A stretch of 64,000 bases of DNA, from NCBI GenBank assembly GCA_903845215.1, contig CAIMWI010000075.1, positions 1 through 64,000 of the forward strand, read 5' to 3'. Position 1 is the stretch's first letter; each line of letters starts with the position of its first letter. This stretch comes from an uncultured Rhodobacterales bacterium (lineage in GTDB: Bacteria > Pseudomonadota > Alphaproteobacteria > Rhodobacterales > Rhodobacteraceae). The position numbers and the translations under genes are program-made. The notes beneath the pieces were generated by a model. It ran no database searches. It saw only the letters and a list, made by a program, of their open reading frames with translations, and was not told the DNA's origin. Shown piece after piece: positions 55,872 to 63,412 of this stretch.

Positions 55872-56921
55872 ATGAAAAAGATTCTTCTTGCAACTACTAT
55901 CTTGAGCATGTCGGTTGGCTTCGCCGCTGCAGAAGTCAAAGTGGGCGGTTCGGCTAAGGCTGGTATTGCCCGCGCCAGTACTGGAGCTGTTGCTGCAGAT
56001 ACTTCGCTAGACGCTTTGGCCGACCAATCCACCGCCAACTCTGATAAAGCTGCTAAACTAGTCTTGCTAGACGCCGCTCATTCCGCCTACAATACAACCC
56101 CCGACGCGACCAACGCAGCATTAATTGTAGCGGCTAAAGCTGCCTATGACACTGCAAAAGCCAAATCCGACGCAGCTGATAAGGTAGTTAGTGGTGCAGC
56201 GGCCACTACTGGCGACTTCGCTGCTTACAGCTCGGTCAAAATCACGTTCGCTGGCTCGGGCGTCACCGACGGCGGCCTGGAGTTCGGCGCAAGCACTGAC
56301 ACGACGATCGGTGCAAAGTACGACTCGCTGGGTGACTTTGACGATGAGTCGAAGATCAGCACTGGCAATACCGGTTCGTGGGGTATCCCCACCGTTTACC
56401 TGTCGGGCAGCTTCGGCAAAATCTCGTTCTCGGCAAATAACCTGGACTTCTTCGACGACGCCAACGGCAACGGCGATGTGCAGTACGGTTACACCGCTGG
56501 CGACGTGACTGTTGGCTTGGTTGCTGACATCGAAAGCTCCAACTACTCGGCATCGCTGTCGGCAAACGTTGGCGGCGTTGCTTTGTCGGTTGACGCTGAC
56601 ACCTATGACATCTGGAATGCCTCGGCTGCTTACACCTCTGGCCCGGCAACCATCACTCTGTCGGCAAACGAAGCTGACGTTCAGAAGATCAAAGTTGCTT
56701 ACTCGGCTGATGGCATGAGCGCCTCTGCCAAGTTCGGCACCGACGATTCGTGGGAAATCACCGGTGGCTACACCGCTGGTGCTTTGTCGCTGGCACTTCT
56801 GGCCAACAGCGGCGAATATCAGGAAGTTACCGTTTCCAACGATCTGGGCGGCGGCGCTTTGATCGTTGCTGGCGCAAACAGCGACCAGGACGCTTTTGCT
56901 GGTGTAGAACTGAAGTTCTAA
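55872..56921 (+). CDS. outer-membrane porin, Rhodobacter type, with enlarged first loop (porin 2)
   Basis: A 349-residue porin. The signal peptide ends near GFAAA, and the mature start EVKVGGSAKAGIA is the first strand. Strand two, SSVKITFAGSGVTDGGLEFG, begins only at about residue 121, whereas porin 1 has 7 residues in between. The extra block (about 38-115) is Ala/Lys/Asp-rich, with almost no aromatic residues, and looks helical. Codons CTA, TTA and GTA are concentrated there, unlike in the rest of the gene. The C-terminus is LKF, ending in phenylalanine. AGGG lies 6 bases before the ATG. Confidence 0.9.
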   Translation: MKKILLATTILSMSVGFAAAEVKVGGSAKAGIARASTGAVAADTSLDALADQSTANSDKAAKLVLLDAAHSAYNTTPDATNAALIVAAKAAYDTAKAKSDAADKVVSGAAATTGDFAAYSSVKITFAGSGVTDGGLEFGASTDTTIGAKYDSLGDFDDESKISTGNTGSWGIPTVYLSGSFGKISFSANNLDFFDDANGNGDVQYGYTAGDVTVGLVADIESSNYSASLSANVGGVALSVDADTYDIWNASAAYTSGPATITLSANEADVQKIKVAYSADGMSASAKFGTDDSWEITGGYTAGALSLALLANSGEYQEVTVSNDLGGGALIVAGANSDQDAFAGVELKF

Positions 56922-56942
56922 TCAACCCCACTTCCAATCAGG

Positions 56943-56968
56943 ATAGGGCGGGCAGAAGCCCGCCCTAT
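56943..56968 (+). terminator. rho-independent terminator of porin 2
   Basis: Arms ATAGGGCGGGC (56943-56953) and GCCCGCCCTAT (56958-56968) with loop AGAA, followed by TCATTTTCC. Confidence 0.92.
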
Positions 56969-57170
56969 TCATTTTCCATCAAGTCTTTTATTGAAATCGC
57001 GTCTTATCTTTATGTCATGCCTCTCGCGGGCAAAGTGCGTCGTCACGGTTGCGGATCCTGATCAAAGGCTTATGGGATGTGGCGATTTTTTCGGAAAACA
57101 GGGTTGATTGAAACAAGAATCTATTTTGAAAATTTAAATTAAATCGTGAACGTTTTTTTATCTGTGTCAT

Positions 57171-57329
57171 TTAATTCAGTGACCAGAGAAATCCCGCCTC
57201 GATGAATTTGGGGTCAAGCTTCAGCGTCAGCCGCAGGTCATTTTTGGCCTGGGCATTATAGGCCGAGGGCAAGGCACCACCTGAAAAACCTTTGCAGCAT
57301 AGGCGGCTCTGTATCTGCGCCACGCGTTG
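57171..57329 (-). pseudogene. possible remnant of a gene, C-terminal piece
   Basis: An open stretch of 52 codons ends in TAA. It has no ATG and no ribosome site. The peptide end, DLRLTLKLDPKFIEAGFLWS, looks like real protein. I cannot name its family. Confidence 0.3.
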
Positions 57330-57488
57330 CTATTAGTGGATTTGATGCGGTTCGGCTTGCGATTGGGGCGCTTAGATTGAAAGCTAGCTTTTTGCGTTAT
57401 GAGCTTTCGTCAACCCTCATCCGGCCCCCGCGCACCCTTTCCTTTTGGCGCTGTCCGTGATTCTGTGCGTGCAAAGCAAAGGTGCCCC

Positions 57489-58142
57489 ATGTCCCTCGTC
57501 GAAATTCGCAACCGAGTTGCGTCAGCCTTGGCCGCCGCTGGCCGTGCGCCTGGGTCTGTGACCCTGTTGGCCGTGTCAAAACTGCAGCCGGATGCCAAGG
57601 TGTTGCAGGCGCTGCAAGCTGGGCAGCACAGCTTTGGCGAGAATTATGTGCAAGAGACGGCTGCCAAATGGCCAGCGTTTCGCGAACAGTTCCCCGAGGC
57701 CCAAGTGCATATGATCGGCCCCTTGCAAACCAACAAAGCCAAGCAAGCTGTCGACCTGTTTGACGCGATCCATACGCTTGACCGCGCCTCCTTGGCTGAG
57801 AAGTTGGCGAAACTGGCGCAAGCGCGCGGCCAAAGCCCAGCCCTGTTCGTCCAGGTTAACACCGGAGAAGAGCCGCAAAAGGCCGGTATCCTGCCCGCCG
57901 GTTTGGAAACTTTCCTGAAGGATTGTCGGGGAATGGATCTAAAACCACAGGGCCTGATGTGCATTCCCCCCGATGGGGTCGACCCGAGGCCGCATTTTCA
58001 GATGCTGGCCGACATGGCCGCGCGCCACGGCTTAACTGGTCTATCGATGGGCATGAGCAGCGATTTTGAAGTGGCGATTGCCATGGGTGCTACCCATGTT
58101 CGGGTTGGTTCAGCGATTTTCGGCGCGCGGCCGCAGGCTTAG
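57489..58142 (+). CDS. yggS: YggS/PLPBP family PLP-homeostasis protein
   Basis: A 217-residue protein that binds pyridoxal phosphate and balances B6 vitamers and amino acids. Marks are LLAVSKLQPDAKV (PLP lysine), HSFGENYVQET, HMIGPLQTNKAK, LFVQVNTGEEPQKAG, GLMCIPP and GLSMGMSSDFEVAIAMGATH. AAGG is 8 bases before ATG 57489. Confidence 0.95.
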   Translation: MSLVEIRNRVASALAAAGRAPGSVTLLAVSKLQPDAKVLQALQAGQHSFGENYVQETAAKWPAFREQFPEAQVHMIGPLQTNKAKQAVDLFDAIHTLDRASLAEKLAKLAQARGQSPALFVQVNTGEEPQKAGILPAGLETFLKDCRGMDLKPQGLMCIPPDGVDPRPHFQMLADMAARHGLTGLSMGMSSDFEVAIAMGATHVRVGSAIFGARPQA

Positions 58143-58143
58143 G

Positions 58144-58647
58144 TCAAAGACGCACGATCAAACGGCTTTGATGGCGCAACCGTTTGGCGATCCATAGCAA
58201 ATCCTGCGGCGCCAAGGCCACACACCCCGCTGTCGGCGCACAGCGCCTGCGCCAGCGGTGCAAAAAGATCGCAGACCCGCGTCCTGGCACGGAAAAGGGC
58301 CAGTTCCAGTCGGTGATCAACACCAGATCGTATTGCGGATCGGCCCGTCGCAGGTGTTCGTGCGAAAAGCTGTGAGGTGCGCGAACCATCAGGTTGTAAT
58401 CAGGGTCGCGCACATCGTCTGACCAAAGATCCAAGGGCCCGATGGGCAGCGCCCAATCTGTGGGCCGCGCCATTCGGTCTGGGCGGTAAAGCATGCCGAC
58501 AATTCGGTGAACCCCCGCAGGCGTGCCGCCGTCGCCTTCGCGTTTGCGTTCGGGGCCAATGACGCCACCGCGTCCGATCGTGCAGGCAAACCGGCGTCCC
58601 CGAAAACGCAGGCCGGTGGGGGTAAGGACCATGTCAAACGGGGTCAC
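58144..58647 (-). CDS. L,D-transpeptidase (YkuD-type) catalytic domain protein
   Basis: A 167-residue protein with the YkuD-like motif IFLHRWRRRCAPTAGCVALA, where the cysteine of AGC is the likely nucleophile (near residue 142). Such enzymes form L,D cross-links or attach lipoproteins to peptidoglycan. There is no signal peptide, which is odd for this role. The GTG start overlaps the ribA stop (GTGA) with AGGG upstream, so it is coupled to ribA. Confidence 0.83.
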   Translation of the reverse strand: MTPFDMVLTPTGLRFRGRRFACTIGRGGVIGPERKREGDGGTPAGVHRIVGMLYRPDRMARPTDWALPIGPLDLWSDDVRDPDYNLMVRAPHSFSHEHLRRADPQYDLVLITDWNWPFSVPGRGSAIFLHRWRRRCAPTAGCVALAPQDLLWIAKRLRHQSRLIVRL

Positions 58648-59729
58648 GTCAGGTGCCCTGATTTGGTCGTTTTGGTCGCCAGATAGTCGGCGTTCTGCGG
58701 GTTTTGTCCGGCGTGCAATGCCACGCGGTCGGTGACGATCACACCGCAACCGCGCATCATATCCAGCTTGCGCGGGTTGTTGGTCATCAGGCGGATCGCT
58801 GAAAACCCCATGCGCCCCAGCATATCGGCACCGATGCGAAAATCACGTTCGTCATCTTCAAAGCCGAGGCGGTGGTTGGCTTCGACCGTGTCAAAACCTT
58901 GATCTTGCAAGGAATAGGCCCGCAGCTTATTTGCCAGCCCAATCCCGCGCCCTTCTTGGTTTAGGTATAGCAAAAGCCCCGCGCCTTCCGCCCCCATTTG
59001 CGCCAAGGCTGCGTGCAATTGTGGGCCGCAGTCGCATTTAAGGCTGCCCAGCACATCGCCCGTAAAGCAGGCCGAATGCAAGCGTGTCAGCACAGGCTGG
59101 CTGCGGTCTGGGCGGCCGATTTCGATGGCGTAGTGTTCTTGCCCGCCATCCTCGGGGCGAAAAACATGCACCCGCCCTGCTTGGGCCAAGGCCATTGGCA
59201 CGCGTGCCGCAGATACGGCATGAAGTGGCGAAAGGCGCGCCAGTTCCGGTCCAATCTCGGCCACCTGCAAAAGTGACAGATCGTGGCGCAGCGCCAAGGC
59301 TGCGGCATCGGTGACGTCAACCACAATCACAGCCGGCAACAACCGCGCCGATTTGGCCAAAGCCAGTGCTGCGCGGTGCAAATCAGCACCGCCCGCGCGC
59401 AGCGCGTTCAAAGGCCCCTTCATCGGCCAGCGCAGATCATCCGCCGGGTCGGCCAGACTGCGGATCCACTCTATCCCCTGATCCACGGGCAAACTAATGC
59501 GCGCCAAGTCGCCATCATAAGCCCGCGCCTTTAACGTTTCAGCCCGCCTATCGGTCAGAGCAATCACAGGTTGGCCAAGGCTGCGCAAATCTGCCAAGCG
59601 CGCGGCGGTTAGTTCTTCCACCGCCACGACCAAGGCCGCGCCATCCCCCACCAGCACCACAGGAACGCCCATGCGCAAATCCCCGCGCGCGCGGGCCAGT
59701 CTTTCGGTAAGGGTCAGGGCAAGGGTCAT
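58644..59729 (-). CDS. ribA: GTP cyclohydrolase II with N-terminal extension
   Basis: Opens the imidazole ring of GTP, the first step of riboflavin synthesis. The C-terminal 200 residues carry the enzyme: TRLHSACFTGDVLGSLKCD with the zinc cysteines, LLYLNQEGRGIGLANKLRAY and DTVEANHRLGFEDDERDF. The N-terminal 150 residues form an extra domain (ALVVAVEELTAARLADLRSL) vaguely like the DHBP synthase side of fused RibBA, but without its motifs. The start is ATG 59729. It diverges from the response regulator. Confidence 0.92.
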   Translation of the reverse strand: MTLALTLTERLARARGDLRMGVPVVLVGDGAALVVAVEELTAARLADLRSLGQPVIALTDRRAETLKARAYDGDLARISLPVDQGIEWIRSLADPADDLRWPMKGPLNALRAGGADLHRAALALAKSARLLPAVIVVDVTDAAALALRHDLSLLQVAEIGPELARLSPLHAVSAARVPMALAQAGRVHVFRPEDGGQEHYAIEIGRPDRSQPVLTRLHSACFTGDVLGSLKCDCGPQLHAALAQMGAEGAGLLLYLNQEGRGIGLANKLRAYSLQDQGFDTVEANHRLGFEDDERDFRIGADMLGRMGFSAIRLMTNNPRKLDMMRGCGVIVTDRVALHAGQNPQNADYLATKTTKSGHLT

Positions 59730-59883
59730 GGGTTCAGGTGTTACACGATCTGGGGCATTCTGCCATAGTTTGAAACAATTCCCTCTTTCCTGACACGTCA
59801 GCGTGAGAGACTTGTCACATATCTTGCCGCGCAGCCTTGCCAAGCCCAAGTTTGGGCAAAGGCGACCCAAATAAGGATAAAAC

Positions 59884-60570
59884 ATGTCCATGCTGCGCAA
59901 AATTCTTCTCGTTGATGATGACGATGACCTACGCGAGGCTTTGTCCGAACAACTTGTCATGACCGAAGACTTTGACGTCTTCGAAGCCCGCACAGGGGCA
60001 GAAGCCATGGAAAAAGCCAAAGCCCCATCCTATGATCTGGTGATCCTTGATGTGGGCCTGCCCGATACCGATGGGCGCGAATTGTGCAAGCGAATGCGCA
60101 AAGGCGGTGTCAAATGCCCGATCTTGATGCTGACTGGCCACGACAGCGACGCCGACACGATCCTTGGGCTGGATGCCGGGGCCAATGATTATGTCACCAA
60201 GCCCTTTAAATTTCCCGTTCTTCTGGCCCGCATTCGCGCGCAGTTACGTCAGCACGAACAATCCGAAGATGCGATTTTCCAGATGGGCCCCTACACGTTC
60301 AAACCTGCCCAAAAGCTGCTGTTAGACGTTAAGGACAAGAAAATCCGCCTGACGGAAAAAGAAACCAATATCCTTAAATACCTATACCGCGCCCAATCAA
60401 GCGTGGTGGCCCGCGATGTGCTGCTGCATGAGGTTTGGGGCTACAACGCTGGTGTCACCACCCACACGCTGGAAACCCACATCTACCGCCTGCGTCAAAA
60501 AATCGAACCCGATCCCACCAATGCCCGCATTTTGGTAACCGAGGCGGGGGGGTACAAACTGCTGGCCTGA
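59884..60570 (+). CDS. OmpR/PhoB-type response regulator (orphan)
   Basis: A 228-residue response regulator. The receiver has KILLVDDDDDLREAL, phospho-acceptor D56 in LVILDVGLPDTDG, and YVTKPF. The output domain is a winged helix with LTEKETNILKYLYRAQ and TLETHIYRLRQKIE. No histidine kinase is adjacent. It resembles CenR of Caulobacter/Rhodobacter, an envelope regulator, but this is from memory and uncertain. AAGGA is 6 bases before the ATG. The gap to ribA holds the inverted repeat CTGACACGTCAG (59790-59801). Confidence 0.88.
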   Translation: MSMLRKILLVDDDDDLREALSEQLVMTEDFDVFEARTGAEAMEKAKAPSYDLVILDVGLPDTDGRELCKRMRKGGVKCPILMLTGHDSDADTILGLDAGANDYVTKPFKFPVLLARIRAQLRQHEQSEDAIFQMGPYTFKPAQKLLLDVKDKKIRLTEKETNILKYLYRAQSSVVARDVLLHEVWGYNAGVTTHTLETHIYRLRQKIEPDPTNARILVTEAGGYKLLA

Positions 60571-60969
60571 AAGCTGTGCTGTGCGCCCAAGAAATTGCCA
60601 AAGGCATGAATGATGGGCGCATGGCACCTATGTCGCAAACGGGTTTTCGCTTTGCCATCGGGCATGGGTATGGCGCGCTGACTTGCAACTTTGGCCCATC
60701 CTTTGGGGCTTGGGGTCAACGCACCCTAGACCTGCCATAGTTTAATTCCGCAACCCAAGGCAGAATGGCATCCGTCTTTTCTGGATAGTGAATAAAGACG
60801 ACATGCGCCTTGCATGGGCAGTGGGCGGCACCTTGGAAGATGCCCTTTGCACCCTGCGTTAGGCCAATTTCATTATCACTGACTATTCTTTGCAGGCATA
60901 CATTGCATGACGTCTTGAGGCTTCTTGCGCGAGCGCCTAGGCTTTGGCGTCCCTTATTGGAGCTGGCTT
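60571..60969. other. gap between the regulator and xthA; possible gene remnant
   Basis: No complete gene is seen in these 399 bases. A minus-strand open stretch from about 60930 to 60716 codes for a protein-like peptide but has no start codon (listed separately). The last 100 bases carry the xthA leader. Confidence 0.5.
60716..60930 (-). pseudogene. possible gene remnant, about 70 codons without a start
   Basis: An open stretch ending in TGA at 60716, with peptide pieces AHVVFIHYPEKTDAILPWVA and ELNYGRSRVR. The composition looks coding, but no ATG, GTG or TTG with a ribosome site is in frame. I do not recognise it. Confidence 0.3.
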
Positions 60970-61758
60970 ATGTCTTTCACCCTCGCCACTTGGAACATCA
61001 ACTCGGTCCGCCTGCGCGAAGGGTTGGTGGCGCGGCTGATGACCGAAGAGCAGCCCGACATCCTGTGCTTGCAGGAATGCAAAAGCCCGGTCGAGTTGAT
61101 CCCGCAAGATCAGTTTCGGGCCTTGGGCTATCGCTACATGGTGGCGCGGGGGCAAAAGGGCTATAATGGCGTCGCGATCCTGTCAAAGCTGCCGATTGTC
61201 GACGCCGGAGAGCGTGATTTTGCAAGCCTCGGCCATGCCCGCCATGTGGCCGCGCGTTTGGAAAATGGTGTTACGATCCACAACTGCTATGTGCCCGCCG
61301 GTGGTGATATCCCCGACCGCGCAGAAAACGACAAATTCGGCCAAAAGCTGGATTTTTTGGACGAAATGCGCGACTATTTCCGCTGGGAACGCCCCGACCG
61401 CGCCATTTTGGTCGGCGATCTGAACATCGCCCCGCGCGAGGATGATGTTTGGAACCACAAGGGCCTGCTCAAAATCGTCTCGCACACGCCCATTGAGATT
61501 GAACATTTGCATGGCGTGATGGATGCAGGCCTTTGGGTCGATATCACCCGCCAAGACATACCACAGGGCAATTTGTACAGTTGGTGGTCCTACCGCTCGC
61601 CCGATTGGGATGCGGGCGATAAAGGCCGCAGGTTAGATCATATCTGGGCCACCAAAGACATTGCCGCTTCTGGCCACTCTAGCCGCATCCTGCGCCCTGT
61701 GCGCGGCTGGGAAAAGGGCAGCGACCATGTGCCGGTCTTTGCGACGTTTGATCTTTAG
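60970..61758 (+). CDS. xthA: exodeoxyribonuclease III
   Basis: An AP endonuclease and 3'-5' exonuclease for base excision repair. The 262 residues contain LATWNINSVRLR (catalytic N), CLQECKSP (metal-binding E36), the box ILVGDLNIAPREDDVWNHKG and SDHVPVFATFDL with the catalytic Asp-His at the C-terminus. GGAG is 8 bases before the ATG. Confidence 0.95.
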   Translation: MSFTLATWNINSVRLREGLVARLMTEEQPDILCLQECKSPVELIPQDQFRALGYRYMVARGQKGYNGVAILSKLPIVDAGERDFASLGHARHVAARLENGVTIHNCYVPAGGDIPDRAENDKFGQKLDFLDEMRDYFRWERPDRAILVGDLNIAPREDDVWNHKGLLKIVSHTPIEIEHLHGVMDAGLWVDITRQDIPQGNLYSWWSYRSPDWDAGDKGRRLDHIWATKDIAASGHSSRILRPVRGWEKGSDHVPVFATFDL

Positions 61759-61783
61759 GCTGGTTGGTCAAATGTCATGCGCC

Positions 61784-62518
61784 TTACTCAAAGATCAAGG
61801 CGATCTCATCTTCACGCAGCAGCCTCCATTGGCCCGAAGGCATATCATCGGGCAGTGACAGTCCGCCCAGACTTTCGCGGTGCAATGCCTCGACGTGGTT
61901 GCCTGTTGCGGCAAACATGCGGCGCACCTGATGGTATCGCCCCTCGGTCACCGAAAGCAGGGCTTCGGTTTTCGAGATCACGGTCAGTGCAGCGGGTGCA
62001 AGCGGCTTGTCCTCGCCCTCTAGCAACAATTCGCCCGAGGCGAAAATGGCGCCCTCGGTGCCGTTGAGCGGTTGGGCAAGCGTCGCACGATAGGTCTTTG
62101 TGACATGGTGTTTGGGGCTAATAACGCGGTGCAAAAGGTCACCGTCATCGGTCAGCAACAAAAGACCCGATGTCTGCTTATCCAAACGGCCGATGGTCGA
62201 GATCGCCGGATCGCGCCGTCTCCAACGTGCGGGCAAGATGTCATACACCAGCTTGCCGATTTCCTTGTGCGAACAGGTCATGCCCAAAGGCTTGTTCAAA
62301 AGAATGACCATGCCCGCGATGGGATCAAGCGCTTCGCCATTAATCTTCATGCGGCTTTGCAAATCCGCAGAGATCGGGATTCGTTTGGCGACATCTGAAA
62401 CTTTGGCTGCGTCTAAAAGGATACGCCCCGCCATCGCCAATTGCGCAACTTCTCGGCGCGACCCATAGCCCATCGAGGACAAGAGTTTGTCGATGCGAGA
62501 TGTCGGGGTTTTGGCCAT
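61784..62518 (-). CDS. RsuA-family 16S rRNA pseudouridine synthase
   Basis: A 244-residue pseudouridine synthase of the RsuA/RluB group. An N-terminal S4 domain (SRIDKLLSSMGYGSRREVAQ) precedes the catalytic part with GRLDKQTSGLLLLTDDG (D113) and EGRYHQVRRMFAATGNHV. Target uridine 516 of 16S rRNA is likely for RsuA but not proven here. The start is ATG 62518; AAGGA lies 11 bases upstream. Confidence 0.88.
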   Translation of the reverse strand: MAKTPTSRIDKLLSSMGYGSRREVAQLAMAGRILLDAAKVSDVAKRIPISADLQSRMKINGEALDPIAGMVILLNKPLGMTCSHKEIGKLVYDILPARWRRRDPAISTIGRLDKQTSGLLLLTDDGDLLHRVISPKHHVTKTYRATLAQPLNGTEGAIFASGELLLEGEDKPLAPAALTVISKTEALLSVTEGRYHQVRRMFAATGNHVEALHRESLGGLSLPDDMPSGQWRLLREDEIALIFE

Positions 62519-62879
62519 TGGTTTTGGCTTCCTTAGATGGTCAGACAGGCCTGCAGGCAACTGGGCCAAGCCGGCTTTTCGCTGCGACGCATCTTTCCAC
62601 TTTACCCTAATCCCGGGGGGCTGCAAAGCGGCCTCCCCGCCGTGGCGATCAAGGCGAGGGCTTGCAGAGCGCACCTGTTCCGAAGCGATTGGATCTGCAC
62701 AAGGCCACAGCCGTTGATAACCCACTTACCCACAGAAGATTTTGCACAAAAGTCTTTACAGGCTTCCCTCATCCATCCACTATATCTAGTAAGGTTGGTG
62801 TCGGCGCATACACCTCCTTGCCAGACACCCAGCCGCTGGTGGGTCGCACCCAAGAAGCGGCATAATGATGAGGCCGGGC
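62519..62879. other. divergent gap holding a palindrome and DnaA-box-like site
   Basis: No gene is seen in these 361 bases. The palindrome-like ACTATATCTAGT (62779-62790) and a TTACCCACA close to the DnaA box lie here. Promoters for the pseudouridine synthase and the YbjN gene must both be in this gap. Confidence 0.5.
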
Positions 62880-63383
62880 ATGTCACTTGCAGAAGATCTT
62901 ATAGGCTACGACGATCTGCATCCGATTGATGTGGTCGAAACCTTGGCAGAATACCACGATTGGGATTTTGACCGCGTGACCGAGGATCAGATCGCCATGG
63001 CCGTCGAAGGCCAGTGGCGCACTTATTCCCTCACCTTGGCTTGGTCGCCGCAAGACGAAACCCTGCGCCTGATTTGCACGTTTGAGATGGAGCCGCCCGA
63101 GGGCCGCCATCTGCAGCTTTATGACCTGCTTAACCGTTGCAATGACATGGTCTGGACGGGCGCCTTCACCTATTGGGCGGATCAAAAGCTGATGGTCTGG
63201 CGCTATGGTCTGGCGCTTACCGGTGGGCAGATTGCCGCCCCAGAGCAGATTGACCATCTGATTGGCGCGGCCGTCATGGCCTGCGAGCGCTTCTATCCGG
63301 CCTTTCAACTGGTGGCTTGGTCGGATCACACCCCCCAAGCTGCCCTCAAAGTCGCCATTGCCGAGGCTTACGGTCGCGCCTAA
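62880..63383 (+). CDS. YbjN domain protein
   Basis: A 167-residue protein with the YbjN pattern DDLHPIDVVETLAEYHDWDF, TLAWSPQDETLRLICTFEM and LLNRCNDMVWTGAFTYW. YbjN proteins are linked to stress and motility control in enterobacteria; the mechanism is unclear. I chose ATG 62880, which gives the usual N-terminus; ATG 62865 is also in frame. It precedes proC by 29 bases. Confidence 0.88.
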   Translation: MSLAEDLIGYDDLHPIDVVETLAEYHDWDFDRVTEDQIAMAVEGQWRTYSLTLAWSPQDETLRLICTFEMEPPEGRHLQLYDLLNRCNDMVWTGAFTYWADQKLMVWRYGLALTGGQIAAPEQIDHLIGAAVMACERFYPAFQLVAWSDHTPQAALKVAIAEAYGRA

Positions 63384-63412
63384 CTTGGCCCCGACGAATT
63401 TCGGAGGCGAGA

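Larger units (their letters stand above)
56922..57488. other. gap after porin 2: terminator, AT-rich patch, possible gene remnant
   Basis: It holds the porin 2 terminator and then a stretch to 57170 with an unusually AT-rich core (about 57110-57175). A short minus-strand frame that looks like a gene remnant lies at 57171-57329. The final 150 bases lead into yggS. No RNA gene was recognised. Confidence 0.5.

Noticed and set aside
60435-60740. Plus-strand frame past the response regulator that looked a little like a cyclase piece
   Set aside because: It overlaps the regulator in another frame and has no convincing motif.
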